The translations under genes and the position numbers were made by a program. From IGN2 sp964639955 (GTDB lineage Bacteria; Bacteroidota; Ignavibacteria; Ignavibacteriales; Ignavibacteriaceae), in assembly GCA_964639955.1 (NCBI GenBank), contig CAZXGJ010000072.1, positions 1-15,481 on the forward strand: a stretch of DNA of 15,481 nucleotides. Reading direction: 5' to 3'. Below are positions 7,113 through 14,145 of this stretch, piece after piece. Numbering within the stretch: the first letter of the stretch is position 1; every line of letters starts with the position of its first letter. The notes below the pieces were generated by a model that had not been told where the DNA came from, ran no database searches, and saw only the letters and a list, made by a program, of their open reading frames with translations.

Positions 7113-8828
7113 TTATTTTAAGTAGATCAATTTAATCGTTTTTAAAATTCCATCAACATTTATTCTAAAATAATAAGTTCCGCTGGAATATTTTGATGCA
7201 TTCCAAATAACAGAATGAATCCCTGAAGACTGATTACCTTCAAAAAGATCTTCTACCAGTTCACCATTTGTGTTGTAAATTGAAAGTCCTACAAAATTAT
7301 CAGGTTTTTCCAATTTATATTTTATTGTAGTAGAAGGATTGAATGGATTCGGGTAATTTTGATACAACTCAAAATTTTCCGGTGATGATATTTCTTCATC
7401 TACATTGGTTGGATTATCAATCTTAATATTGATCATCATTCCATCATCTTCGTGTTCAAGGTTATGACAATGAAGAAGATAAATTCCGGAATAGTCAACA
7501 AACTTTACAAGGACGCTTACGGATTCGTTCGGATTTACCAGTACTGTATCCTTCCAACCTTTGTCATTAGCCGGAAGATTCGTATTTCCATTCCTTGAAT
7601 AGACCTGGAACATAACACCATGTATATGCATTGGGTGATGTTCATCTGTATTGTTAATGAATTTCCATTCTTCAAGCTCATTCTTATTAATTATTTCATC
7701 AATCCTGTTCATATCGAATGTTAATCCATTTATTTTATGCATCCCACCGCCCATCATATCCATAGTTAAAGTAAAATTTCTTGTTCTTTCAATATCATTT
7801 ATGTTATAATATTCAATCGTGGTTAAGTTTGCTGGCACTATACCATTAGAGTTCCCATTTCCAACAATATTAAAAGTAAGCAGATCCATTGCCATTCCTT
7901 GTGGGTATGTTCCACCCGATCCTGAAAACGGTAGAGTTTTCAGCTGTATAGATTCTCCGATTGTATAAGCAGAGAAATCAATAAGAATATCCAATCGCTC
8001 ACCGGGTGCTAAGAAGACATTGTTGATTTGAGCAGGTTGTTCTTTCAATCCGGAATCTGTAGAGATTAACCAGAAATTACTGTTGTTTGACAAAGCTAAT
8101 TTATAAATCCTTGCGTTTGAACCGTTCAGAATTCTGAATCTGTATAATGTCTTTTGTACATCAAAGTAGGCTTCAGGTGTTCCGTTTATTAAAGGAAGAT
8201 CACCTAAATAGCCGAGCATTTGATCCATCATATTTGGTTGATAAGTGAACTGTGGCTGGTTAACCGATCTTCTGTCCTGAATCAGTAGCGGAACATCAAA
8301 TTCTCCGCGAGGTAAACCGAGGGAAATTTCATCTTCATCATCAACAATAAAAAATCCTGCAAAACCTTTGTAAACGTGTTTCGCAGTAAGAAGATGAGCA
8401 TGTGAATGATAAAAATAAGTTCCTGCACGCTGAAAAACCGGGAATGTATAAGTATAACTATTCCCAGGCATAACAGCATCTTTCGGATGTCCGTCCATTA
8501 ATTCTGGAACAAGCAAACCATGCCAATGTATTGTCGCTTCCTCCGAATGCTGATTTTCAAACAGGACACTGAAATTATTTCCTTTTTCAACTATTATTGT
8601 GGGATTTGGATAACTGTTGTTCAAAGCAATTACTTCAGTTGTTGTTCCGGGCCAAACCTCAACGTTCGTTGTTTGAAGAATCAAATTTTCCCCCGGTTGC
8701 AATACAGGAGGAAATCTTAATTGATTGCCAACAAATTTATTATCGTTACTACCGAATGAAAATATCTTCGGTACTGTCAACGCAGCTCCGGCAATTGATG
8801 ATTTAATTATAAATTCTCTTCTTCTCAT
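7113..8828 (-). CDS. Multicopper oxidase with type IX secretion sorting domain
   Basis: A 571-residue copper oxidase of the CueO/CotA/FtsP class. All four copper-binding segments are present: HWHG (101-104), HSHAH (141-145), HHPMHIHG (397-404) and HCHNLEHEDDGMM (453-465). Type 1 ligands are H398, C454, H459 and M464, so the axial Met is kept. A Met-rich patch, MDMMGGGMH (356-364), recalls cuprous-oxidase substrate loops. The N-terminus MRRREFIIKSSIAGAAL resembles a twin-arginine signal. From about residue 486 the sequence FELYQNYPNPFNPSTT opens a roughly 85-residue beta domain that is the type A sorting domain for type IX secretion. The enzyme is therefore expected outside the outer membrane or in its outer leaflet, oxidising Cu(I), Fe(II) or phenolics with O2. 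AAGGTGA precedes the ATG. The catalytic class is secure; substrate and Tat use are inferred. Confidence 0.95.
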   Translation of the reverse strand: MRRREFIIKSSIAGAALTVPKIFSFGSNDNKFVGNQLRFPPVLQPGENLILQTTNVEVWPGTTTEVIALNNSYPNPTIIVEKGNNFSVLFENQHSEEATIHWHGLLVPELMDGHPKDAVMPGNSYTYTFPVFQRAGTYFYHSHAHLLTAKHVYKGFAGFFIVDDEDEISLGLPRGEFDVPLLIQDRRSVNQPQFTYQPNMMDQMLGYLGDLPLINGTPEAYFDVQKTLYRFRILNGSNARIYKLALSNNSNFWLISTDSGLKEQPAQINNVFLAPGERLDILIDFSAYTIGESIQLKTLPFSGSGGTYPQGMAMDLLTFNIVGNGNSNGIVPANLTTIEYYNINDIERTRNFTLTMDMMGGGMHKINGLTFDMNRIDEIINKNELEEWKFINNTDEHHPMHIHGVMFQVYSRNGNTNLPANDKGWKDTVLVNPNESVSVLVKFVDYSGIYLLHCHNLEHEDDGMMINIKIDNPTNVDEEISSPENFELYQNYPNPFNPSTTIKYKLEKPDNFVGLSIYNTNGELVEDLFEGNQSSGIHSVIWNASKYSSGTYYFRINVDGILKTIKLIYLK

Positions 8829-8885
8829 TTTTCACCTTTTAATATATAATATTTGATTAGACATTTTGATAGCTAAAAGAGACCT

Positions 8886-8898
8886 GACTTTTCAAGTC
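8886..8898 (-). terminator. Weak hairpin between the first YHS gene and the oxidase gene
   Basis: On the minus strand GACTT-GAA-AAGTC forms a five-base stem, with a short T run a few bases later (TCTCTTTT). It lies 15 bases after the second in-frame stop of the YHS gene and about 60 bases before the oxidase start. The stem is short and the T run is displaced, so this could at most reduce read-through within the cluster. Confidence 0.25.
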
Positions 8899-8912
8899 CC
8901 GATGAACAAATA

Positions 8913-8939
8913 TTAGCTGCCTATAAATTCCGAACCATC
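8913..8939 (-). pseudogene. Residual C-terminal tail of YHS copy 1 beyond its stop codon
   Basis: Directly after the TAA of YHS copy 1, in the same frame, the minus strand reads DGSEFIGS and then a second TAA (8915..8913). The paralogue ends S-E-DGTKFIGRK. Eighteen of 24 bases match across these eight codons. The simplest reading is a GAA to TAA change that shortened the protein by nine residues. Readthrough or a base error in the sequence are the alternatives. Confidence 0.7.
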
Positions 8940-9275
8940 TTAATTCAGGTTCTTCATATATTTTTCAGGATCTTTCTGAAATTTGGAATCACATCCAGGA
9001 CAGCAGAAACCAATTAACTTTCCGTTGTATTCAACTGTTGGTGCATCTGCATCTATTTCTTCACCTTTTATCGGACATACTTTATTCCATATCTGCAGAG
9101 ATGCTGTCTCACCGCTTTTTTCCGTACTAACTCCGGTTGAAGATTCCTTCATTCCGGAACAGCAGCTTGATTTTTCTGAACATTCTTTCTTTTCAGTTTC
9201 AGGTTTTTCCTGTGCAACTGCAAATACAGCAAGGAAAGAAACAAGAGAAAATATTAAAATGAGTTGTTTTAACAT
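8940..9275 (-). CDS. Exported YHS-domain protein, copy 1 (Cys-rich linker, shortened tail)
   Basis: A 111-residue periplasmic protein: signal peptide (1-21, ending AVAQ), a Cys-containing linker (CSEKSSCC, C32, C38, C39), then a YHS/TRASH-like metal-binding domain at about 61-110 with IWNKVCPIKG and GFCCPGCDSKF (C67, C91, C92, C95) and a final DPEKYMKNL. Domains of this kind bind copper or other soft metals and occur in copper ATPases and small periplasmic proteins. It matches its neighbour at 37 of 51 domain positions and shares the MLKQL...AQEKPE N-terminus, so the pair is a tandem duplication. AAGGAG precedes the ATG. The gene ends at TAA (8942..8940) where the paralogue has a Glu codon, and the paralogue's tail is still readable after the stop. 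A periplasmic metal chaperone is the most likely role. Confidence 0.88.
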   Translation of the reverse strand: MLKQLILIFSLVSFLAVFAVAQEKPETEKKECSEKSSCCSGMKESSTGVSTEKSGETASLQIWNKVCPIKGEEIDADAPTVEYNGKLIGFCCPGCDSKFQKDPEKYMKNLN

Positions 9276-9317
9276 TGTGTTACTCCTTTTGTTTTGTTTT
9301 TGATTTGATATGAGTTA

Positions 9318-9668
9318 TTATTTTCTACCGATAAATTTTGTACCATCTTCACTTAAGTTCTTCGAATACTTTTCAGGATTCTTTTCGAATTTAGCATCGC
9401 AGCCGGGACAGCAAAAGCCGTAAAGTTTTCCATTGTATTCAACTGTTGGTCCGTCAACATCAACTTTGTTGCCCATTACCGGACATACTTTATTCCAGAT
9501 TGTTAACTCTGTTGATTCAACAGCAGCACTTGAATCACCTGATTCAATTGCTTCCACTAATGAATCCTGTTGTGCTTCCTCTTTTAGCTCCTCGGGTTTT
9601 TCTTGAGCAAAAGCTATTGAATAAATTAATATTGTAAATGAAAATATAATTACTAGTTGTTTTAACAT
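9318..9668 (-). CDS. Exported YHS-domain protein, copy 2 (acidic linker)
   Basis: A 116-residue paralogue of the following gene, 42 bases away. It has a signal peptide (1-21, ending AFAQ), an acidic Cys-free linker (about 23-55), and a YHS-type domain with IWNKVCPVMG and GFCCPGCDAKF (C62, C86, C87, C90), ending SEDGTKFIGRK. Relative to copy 1 the linker has lost or never had its Cys pair, and the C-terminal tail is intact. AAGGAA stands before the ATG. The CCPGC loop plus the upstream Cys form a plausible four-ligand site for copper or zinc. It probably works in the periplasm with the receptor and oxidase encoded on either side. Which metal it binds cannot be told from the sequence. Confidence 0.88.
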   Translation of the reverse strand: MLKQLVIIFSFTILIYSIAFAQEKPEELKEEAQQDSLVEAIESGDSSAAVESTELTIWNKVCPVMGNKVDVDGPTVEYNGKLYGFCCPGCDAKFEKNPEKYSKNLSEDGTKFIGRK

Positions 9669-9698
9669 TTAATTATTCCTTATCATTTAATTATAATA

Positions 9699-9795
9699 TC
9701 ATTGCGAGGAATCCGGCTACTGACGGATGACGAAACAATCTGAAACTTATTATTCAGCAGATTGCTTCACTCGACTAAAGTCGGATTCGCAATGA
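9699..9795. repeat. Imperfect inverted-repeat element of about 97 bp (MITE/REP-like)
   Basis: The ends are TCATTGCGAGGAATCCG (9699..9715) and CGGATTCGCAATGA (9782..9795), whose reverse complement is TCATTGCGAATCCG, so the two match except for a three-base GGA insertion. Inside, CAATCTG (9736..9742) faces CAGATTG (9758..9764) across a short AT loop, so the whole element can fold as one long interrupted hairpin. A smaller CGAC-TAAA-GTCG hairpin lies in the right arm. It fills most of the gap between the TonB-dependent receptor and the YHS pair. ATTGCGAGGA...GCAATGA ends are typical of dispersed palindromic repeats in bacterial genomes. Copy number elsewhere cannot be seen here. In the transcript it could act as a processing or attenuation hairpin. 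Confidence 0.7.
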
Positions 9796-9805
9796 CAGTT
9801 TTTAA

Positions 9806-12016
9806 TTAAAGAACACTCAATCTTAAACCAAGATAAAATTTCCTGCCGTCAATTGGACCCCAAACCAGTGATGAATCAAAATACTCACCGAATGGATCAT
9901 CGGATGCAATGATAGGATTATCCTGTTTGAAATCTAATAGATTTTCTGCACCAAAATACAAATCAACAATATCAATTCTCTTTGTAAGTTGTGCATTGAT
10001 ATTCACAAACTCAGAAAAAGTTTCTGGTCTCTTATACTGCTCTGGATTCTCTTTTGTTGATGGAACTCTTCCATCACCATTCAGCAAGAATGATGCATCA
10101 AATAACCACTCTCTCTCTTCAGTTGCATATGACAATGTTAATAATACTTTGTACCTGCTTACAAGAGGTTTGGTTAAAAACTGATCACCGAATTGCGTTT
10201 TCACATCTGAATATCTGAAAGCAGCAGACAAATCTAATCTCTGAAATAATTCATAAGCAAGTTCTATCTGATAATTATTTGAATATGATTTTCCATCTAA
10301 ATCATAAAATCTAACCTGTCTCACATCACTGTCAATATCAACAACAGTTTGCTTAATGAAATCAGTTCTGTAATAGTCGGCAGTAATTCTGAGGTCACGA
10401 TTACTTATTGAAAAATATCTTGTCAAATTAAATCCGTAGTTCCAGCCCTCTTCATAAGTTGGATTATTTATAACTACAAACTGTCGTGAGCTTGCAAGGT
10501 AATTCATATTTTCTGCCAACAGATTCACTGAACGAAAACCTTTTCCGGCGGATATTCTTAATGTTGTATTATCATCAAAACCATACTTTATATGAATTCT
10601 TGGTGTAAAAATAGTTCCATATAAATTATGAAAATCAATTCTGCCACCAGGGACTACTGCGATCTGTGGAACTGGTGAGTAATTATATTCTGCAAATATT
10701 CCGGGTCTCGATTCTTTTCTGAAATAATCTATGCCATTGAAGTTTTCATCATATTGATCAAATGCATAGCTGCCACCAAGGGTTACAGCATGAATTTCGT
10801 CTTTAGTCTTTGTTTCAATAATAAGATTACCGTAGAAAGATCTTAAATGCGAATTGTATTCTCTGAATCCAAATAAAGAATTTTGATTTTGATATTGACC
10901 ATTCAGAATTAACCCCATGCTGGTATAGGGTTCATCGTTAAAGACATAACCATTTTTTGCATAAACTTCATAGCGTTCGGTGTCAATATTGATATCATAT
11001 GGATGACCTGCATGACTACCGGAATGTGTTTCCGAAATTTGACCCGCATTTCTCTTTTCATTAATAATTTGGATGCCGAACTGAGATTCATATCCAGTAA
11101 ATGAATGGTAATTCCATCGATTCAAAAAATTGAACTGCTTCACTTCAGGTTGATCTGCAAATGAATCCATATTGTCATCAAAAGTTTTGGTGACAAAATC
11201 GGTGTGAGCGAGCAGTATAGTAGAAAGATTTTCTGATAATTGCACTGCTGCATTTGCATTTAAATCGGTCTTGAAATGCGAGCTCTGAAACAAATTAAAA
11301 TAATATCTCTCAATGTCATCCGGTTTTTTATAATCAATATTAATCTGACCTGTTATTGATTCATATCCGTTGACTACAGAAGCTGCACCTTTTGAAACAC
11401 TTATTGCTGTCATCCATGGTCCGGGAACGTAGCCAAGTCCAAAAGTATTTGTAACACCTTTTAAGGTTGGAATGTTTTCAAACATAATGTTAGTATAGAT
11501 TCCTGCTAATCCAAGAAGCTGAATTTGTTTTGCACCTGTAACTGCATCCTGGAACTGTACATCAACGCTTGCGTTTGTCGTAAAGCTTTCCGCTAAGTTG
11601 CAGCAGGCAGCTTTGAGCAGTTCTTTACTTGTTATAATTTCAATTGGTCTGGCATTAAGCTCATCGAAATACTTTGATAATGATGTTCCGGTTACTACTA
11701 CTTCTTTCAATTCTCTGTTCACTGACAAAACAATTTCAATATTATCCTGTTCGAGAGGAACTTCGACTGTATCCGGCTGATAGCCGATATAGCTTACTAT
11801 TAAATGAAGATGATCGGATTCTATTTGTTCAAGTTCAAAGAATCCTTCCTCATTCGTAGTTGTTCCTGTCTGAGTTCCTTCCCAGAAAACATTTGTCCCT
11901 ACGAGCGGTATTTTGTTTTGATCCTCATCTATCTCGTAAACTATTCCTTTTAAAGTCTGTGCTATTCCGGCATCAATCACGAGAAAAGTGAGAATCATAA
12001 TTATTAATGATTTCAT
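9806..12016 (-). CDS. TonB-dependent outer-membrane receptor, metal-cluster type
   Basis: A 736-residue receptor. A signal peptide (about 1-19) is followed by a carboxypeptidase-regulatory-like domain (about 21-98, LKGIVYEIDEDQNKIPLVGT), a linker with KEVVVTGTSLS (TonB-box region), a plug of about 120-230, and a 22-strand barrel to the C-terminal LGLRLSVL. The plug carries a Cys-Cys pair in ELLKAACCNLAESFTTN (C138, C139) and DAVTGAKQIQLLGLAG, a sequence style I associate with Bacteroidota receptors beside copper and heavy-metal genes. An extracellular loop is His-rich (ETHSGSHAGH, His 331, 335, 338). The receptor would take up a metal or metal complex with energy from TonB/ExbBD, which are not in the window. 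ACAGGAAAAA precedes the ATG. Family is secure; a copper-type ligand is inferred from the Cys pair and neighbours. Confidence 0.93.
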   Translation of the reverse strand: MKSLIIMILTFLVIDAGIAQTLKGIVYEIDEDQNKIPLVGTNVFWEGTQTGTTTNEEGFFELEQIESDHLHLIVSYIGYQPDTVEVPLEQDNIEIVLSVNRELKEVVVTGTSLSKYFDELNARPIEIITSKELLKAACCNLAESFTTNASVDVQFQDAVTGAKQIQLLGLAGIYTNIMFENIPTLKGVTNTFGLGYVPGPWMTAISVSKGAASVVNGYESITGQINIDYKKPDDIERYYFNLFQSSHFKTDLNANAAVQLSENLSTILLAHTDFVTKTFDDNMDSFADQPEVKQFNFLNRWNYHSFTGYESQFGIQIINEKRNAGQISETHSGSHAGHPYDINIDTERYEVYAKNGYVFNDEPYTSMGLILNGQYQNQNSLFGFREYNSHLRSFYGNLIIETKTKDEIHAVTLGGSYAFDQYDENFNGIDYFRKESRPGIFAEYNYSPVPQIAVVPGGRIDFHNLYGTIFTPRIHIKYGFDDNTTLRISAGKGFRSVNLLAENMNYLASSRQFVVINNPTYEEGWNYGFNLTRYFSISNRDLRITADYYRTDFIKQTVVDIDSDVRQVRFYDLDGKSYSNNYQIELAYELFQRLDLSAAFRYSDVKTQFGDQFLTKPLVSRYKVLLTLSYATEEREWLFDASFLLNGDGRVPSTKENPEQYKRPETFSEFVNINAQLTKRIDIVDLYFGAENLLDFKQDNPIIASDDPFGEYFDSSLVWGPIDGRKFYLGLRLSVL

Positions 12017-12075
12017 TTTTTCCTGTCCTATGTTTTATACTTATTTGTGCAGCAGATAAAAGCTGCTCAGAGAAA

Positions 12076-12094
12076 TTCTTCAATTAATGAAGAA
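12076..12094 (-). other. AT-rich hairpin between HYC_CC_PP gene and receptor gene
   Basis: A perfect seven-base inverted repeat, TTCTTCA-ATTAA-TGAAGAA, lies just beyond the HYC_CC_PP stop, followed on the minus strand by TTTCTC. A second, weaker pairing (GCAGC with GCTGC, about 12053..12066) lies next to it. Together they could mildly attenuate transcription into the receptor gene. The stem has only two G-C pairs, so a full terminator is unlikely. Confidence 0.3.
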
Positions 12095-12096
12095 GA

Positions 12097-12543
12097 CTAA
12101 CAGACAGGAAGATCAATCTTTAATTGGTGAAGAGTATTTAAGAGTTGTTTGCCAAATTTCGGTGGAGGAAGATTGTAATTGGTTTGCTCTGAAAATTTAT
12201 TTTCGCTTTGAAAATCGAGTGATGTTAATTGAAGTTCTGAAATAACGGTTGTAACAGAAATTGTGTTTGTGCTAATAGTTGGGAAGAAATCATCTTCAAT
12301 TTTTTTGTAATCAAATTCATCAACACAGCAGGATGAGTTTTCTGCCTTCATTTGAATATCATAATCTGGTTCTTCCATTGAGCAGCAAGAAAAAGTTTCT
12401 TCATTTTCTTCTGCACAAGCCTGACATTCACTTAGAGATTTCTTTCCTATCATCTCACAATAATGCGACCAAATAGGCATTCCCGTTGTTGATACAACGA
12501 AAAGTATTGTCAGGGTTAATATTGATATTCTTTTCTTCATCAT
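12097..12543 (-). CDS. HYC_CC_PP family small exported protein
   Basis: A 148-residue protein showing the three marks that name this family: HYC (27-29, in WSHYCEMIG), a double Cys (SCCVDEFDYK, C72-C73, with another pair at C53-C54 and CQAC at 40-43), and the proline run NLPPPKFGKQ (124-133). A signal peptide or membrane anchor covers about 5-24. It ends in an unusual terminal Cys (DLPVC). Proteins of this family are commonly encoded next to TonB-dependent receptors and metal-transport genes in Bacteroidota. The biochemical role is not established, and the Cys groups suggest soft-metal binding in the periplasm. It is the first gene of the metal cluster, 80 bases before the receptor. A second ATG at 12540 is equally usable. 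Confidence 0.85.
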   Translation of the reverse strand: MMKKRISILTLTILFVVSTTGMPIWSHYCEMIGKKSLSECQACAEENEETFSCCSMEEPDYDIQMKAENSSCCVDEFDYKKIEDDFFPTISTNTISVTTVISELQLTSLDFQSENKFSEQTNYNLPPPKFGKQLLNTLHQLKIDLPVC

Positions 12544-12580
12544 CTGTGAGCAAACATAAATATTTAACTAATAACAAGCA

Positions 12581-12608
12581 ATGATAATGCCGCGTAAAAT
12601 ATTTACAA
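12581..12608 (-). promoter_or_regulatory. Candidate promoter of the metal cluster
   Basis: On the minus strand TTGTAA (12608..12603) and TATCAT (12586..12581) are separated by 16 bases and lie about 38 bases before the first gene of the cluster. The -10 has one mismatch to the sigma-70 consensus. An alternative of Bacteroidota type is TTG (12581..12579), 20 bases, then TATGTTTG (12558..12551), but this would leave almost no leader. No operator for a known metal regulator was recognised. Confidence 0.33.
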
Positions 12609-12639
12609 TTTCTATGAATTTTTTTTCACAATTGATAAA

Positions 12640-12661
12640 GGGACGCACTGCTGTGCGTCCC
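12640..12661 (-). terminator. Strong palindromic hairpin after the octaheme cytochrome gene
   Basis: GGGACGCAC and GTGCGTCCC form a perfect nine-base, mostly G-C stem with a four-base loop. It starts 11 bases after the octaheme cytochrome stop. On the minus strand it is followed by TTTATC and then an A/T-rich stretch, so the U tract is short. It is well placed to end the nitrogen-respiration transcript before the metal cluster. The sequence also has the look of a dispersed palindromic repeat. Confidence 0.6.
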
Positions 12662-12672
12662 ATTTTACCATT

Positions 12673-13908
12673 TTAACCTTTTTTATCTTTTCGCATCTGT
12701 GCAGCAAGTTCCTTAATTTCCGAAAGACTTCGCTGCATTTCACTCCAGCCATACCATAAAGCATAATCTGGATTTGCGTGGAATGTTCCCTGAAATGTTC
12801 TCATTCTGTGTTCAAGAAACATCACAAATAATTTTTGTTCAATTACAGTTGGAGCATCGTGAAATGTTAAGAGCATTGGGAAAGCATAGGGATAGTTATC
12901 AGGTTTTGCAATTATCTGATCTTTATATAATCCAGCCACTATTCTGATTGCCTCAGCCATTAGACGATCAGCTTCACGAATCATTTTATCACCTTTTTCT
13001 AGCTCTGCTTTTGCGAATTTTTCAGAATGACAATTGCCACAAGTTTTTAACATCTTATTTCTTTCTGCCTCGAAAGAAGCCTGATCTAATCTTGCAACAT
13101 CTGCAGCTTTAACAACATCAAGCAAAGCTGTAGGATTTCCATTAGGGTCTAAAACTCCAAGCGCTTGCAGGATTGTTATTTGATCATTCTTCCATTGTTC
13201 ATCTTCAGGTAATGGTAATTTAACCGCTAAAAATCCCCAAGCAGTTCTTACTTCGTGATTACCATTTTGCATATGACAAGTCTGACAGGTTGGGGCTGAA
13301 GTTCCTTCAGATAATATTCCATTTTGCTTAAGTAAATATCTAACACCATGTTTTGAGGCTGAATACATTTCCCATTGTGGATGATCGAAGCCCATATGGC
13401 AGGTTTGACAAGCTTGCGGCTGCTGAGCTTCAACTTTTGAGAAAGTATGTCGTGTATGACAAGCATCGCAACTTGCAACTCCGTGTTGCTGACCATCAGA
13501 CTTGAGTTTTTTAATTTCATCATCGGACTTCAGGCCAATTTTGTGGCAGCTTCCGCAACCTTTCATTCCTTCAGTTAAAGCCATCGGCTGCATATGAAAA
13601 GTTGGCATTGCTTTCATCGAAGCCCAGCCAATTGCATGTTTGCCTTTACTGTATTGTTCAACCTGAGTCTCGTGACAGGTTTGACATGTCTGCGGAGTCG
13701 GTAACGATACTTTATCAACATTCGATGCATTAGTATGATCACTGCCATGACAGGTTTCACAACTGACATCATTCTGAGAATGTTTACTAAGCTGCCAATC
13801 ACTAACAATGTTTGGTGTTATGTTCTTATGACAGTTAACACAATCTGCAGCAAAAGAGAGAAAACTTAGCGATATAAAAATCACTAAAGCTGTAATTAAT
13901 ATTTTCAT
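12673..13908 (-). CDS. Octaheme cytochrome c, hydroxylamine-oxidoreductase (HAO) family
   Basis: A 411-residue exported cytochrome with signal peptide (1-20) and exactly eight CxxCH haem sites, at 23, 50, 75, 118, 147, 167, 208 and 290. Spacing and landmarks match the HAO-like family: KHAIGWASMKAMPTFHMQP (90-108) before the catalytic-haem CGSCHKIG (118-125), HTRH at 151-154, CQTCHMGFDHPQW (167-179), and a C-terminal helical domain with FHANPDYALWYGW (376-388). Members either oxidise hydroxylamine or hydrazine or, in non-nitrifiers, reduce nitrite or hydroxylamine to ammonium. Next to NrfA the reductive role is favoured. The tyrosine that cross-links to the catalytic haem in oxidising enzymes lies in the C-terminal region, and I cannot tell without an alignment whether Y382 or Y386 is equivalent. 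At 411 residues it is shorter than classical HAO (about 550). It acts in the periplasm. Confidence 0.88.
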   Translation of the reverse strand: MKILITALVIFISLSFLSFAADCVNCHKNITPNIVSDWQLSKHSQNDVSCETCHGSDHTNASNVDKVSLPTPQTCQTCHETQVEQYSKGKHAIGWASMKAMPTFHMQPMALTEGMKGCGSCHKIGLKSDDEIKKLKSDGQQHGVASCDACHTRHTFSKVEAQQPQACQTCHMGFDHPQWEMYSASKHGVRYLLKQNGILSEGTSAPTCQTCHMQNGNHEVRTAWGFLAVKLPLPEDEQWKNDQITILQALGVLDPNGNPTALLDVVKAADVARLDQASFEAERNKMLKTCGNCHSEKFAKAELEKGDKMIREADRLMAEAIRIVAGLYKDQIIAKPDNYPYAFPMLLTFHDAPTVIEQKLFVMFLEHRMRTFQGTFHANPDYALWYGWSEMQRSLSEIKELAAQMRKDKKG

Positions 13909-14145
13909 AAGTACCCCATTAATGAATTATTGAATATGTTATTAAATGAATTACGGTTATCATCAAACAAGTCCGGTTTTAGATATCTTTGGTTTGAGCA
14001 ACGAAATTCAGCATTAGTTTAAGATGAAAAAATAAAACACAGGCTTAGCTTCAATCACTCTACCAAATCATATTTAATCGTTAAATCTGATACTTGAACA
14101 AAAACATTTTTAACGCTGTATTTTTTTTAAATAATTAAAATCATA
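13909..14145. other. AT-rich gap between nrfA and the octaheme gene
   Basis: These 237 bases hold no convincing gene. A short perfect inverted repeat, ATTTAA-TCG-TTAAAT, lies at 14072..14086, and T runs follow the nrfA stop. No FNR/NNR-type TTGAT-N4-ATCAA site was seen. The gap is large enough for a separate promoter for the octaheme gene, but I could not pick one with confidence. Confidence 0.4.

Noticed and set aside
12673..13908. Frameshifted or extra cytochrome genes within the octaheme gene (frames at 13248..13523 and 13614..13808)
   Set aside because: These are other frames of the same strand; the main frame is intact with all eight haem motifs and a signal peptide.
13959..13997. TCAAAC...GTTTGA inverted repeat upstream of the octaheme gene as a Crp/FNR-type operator
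   Set aside because: The half-sites are far too widely spaced for a dimeric Crp/FNR protein and do not match TTGAT-N4-ATCAA.
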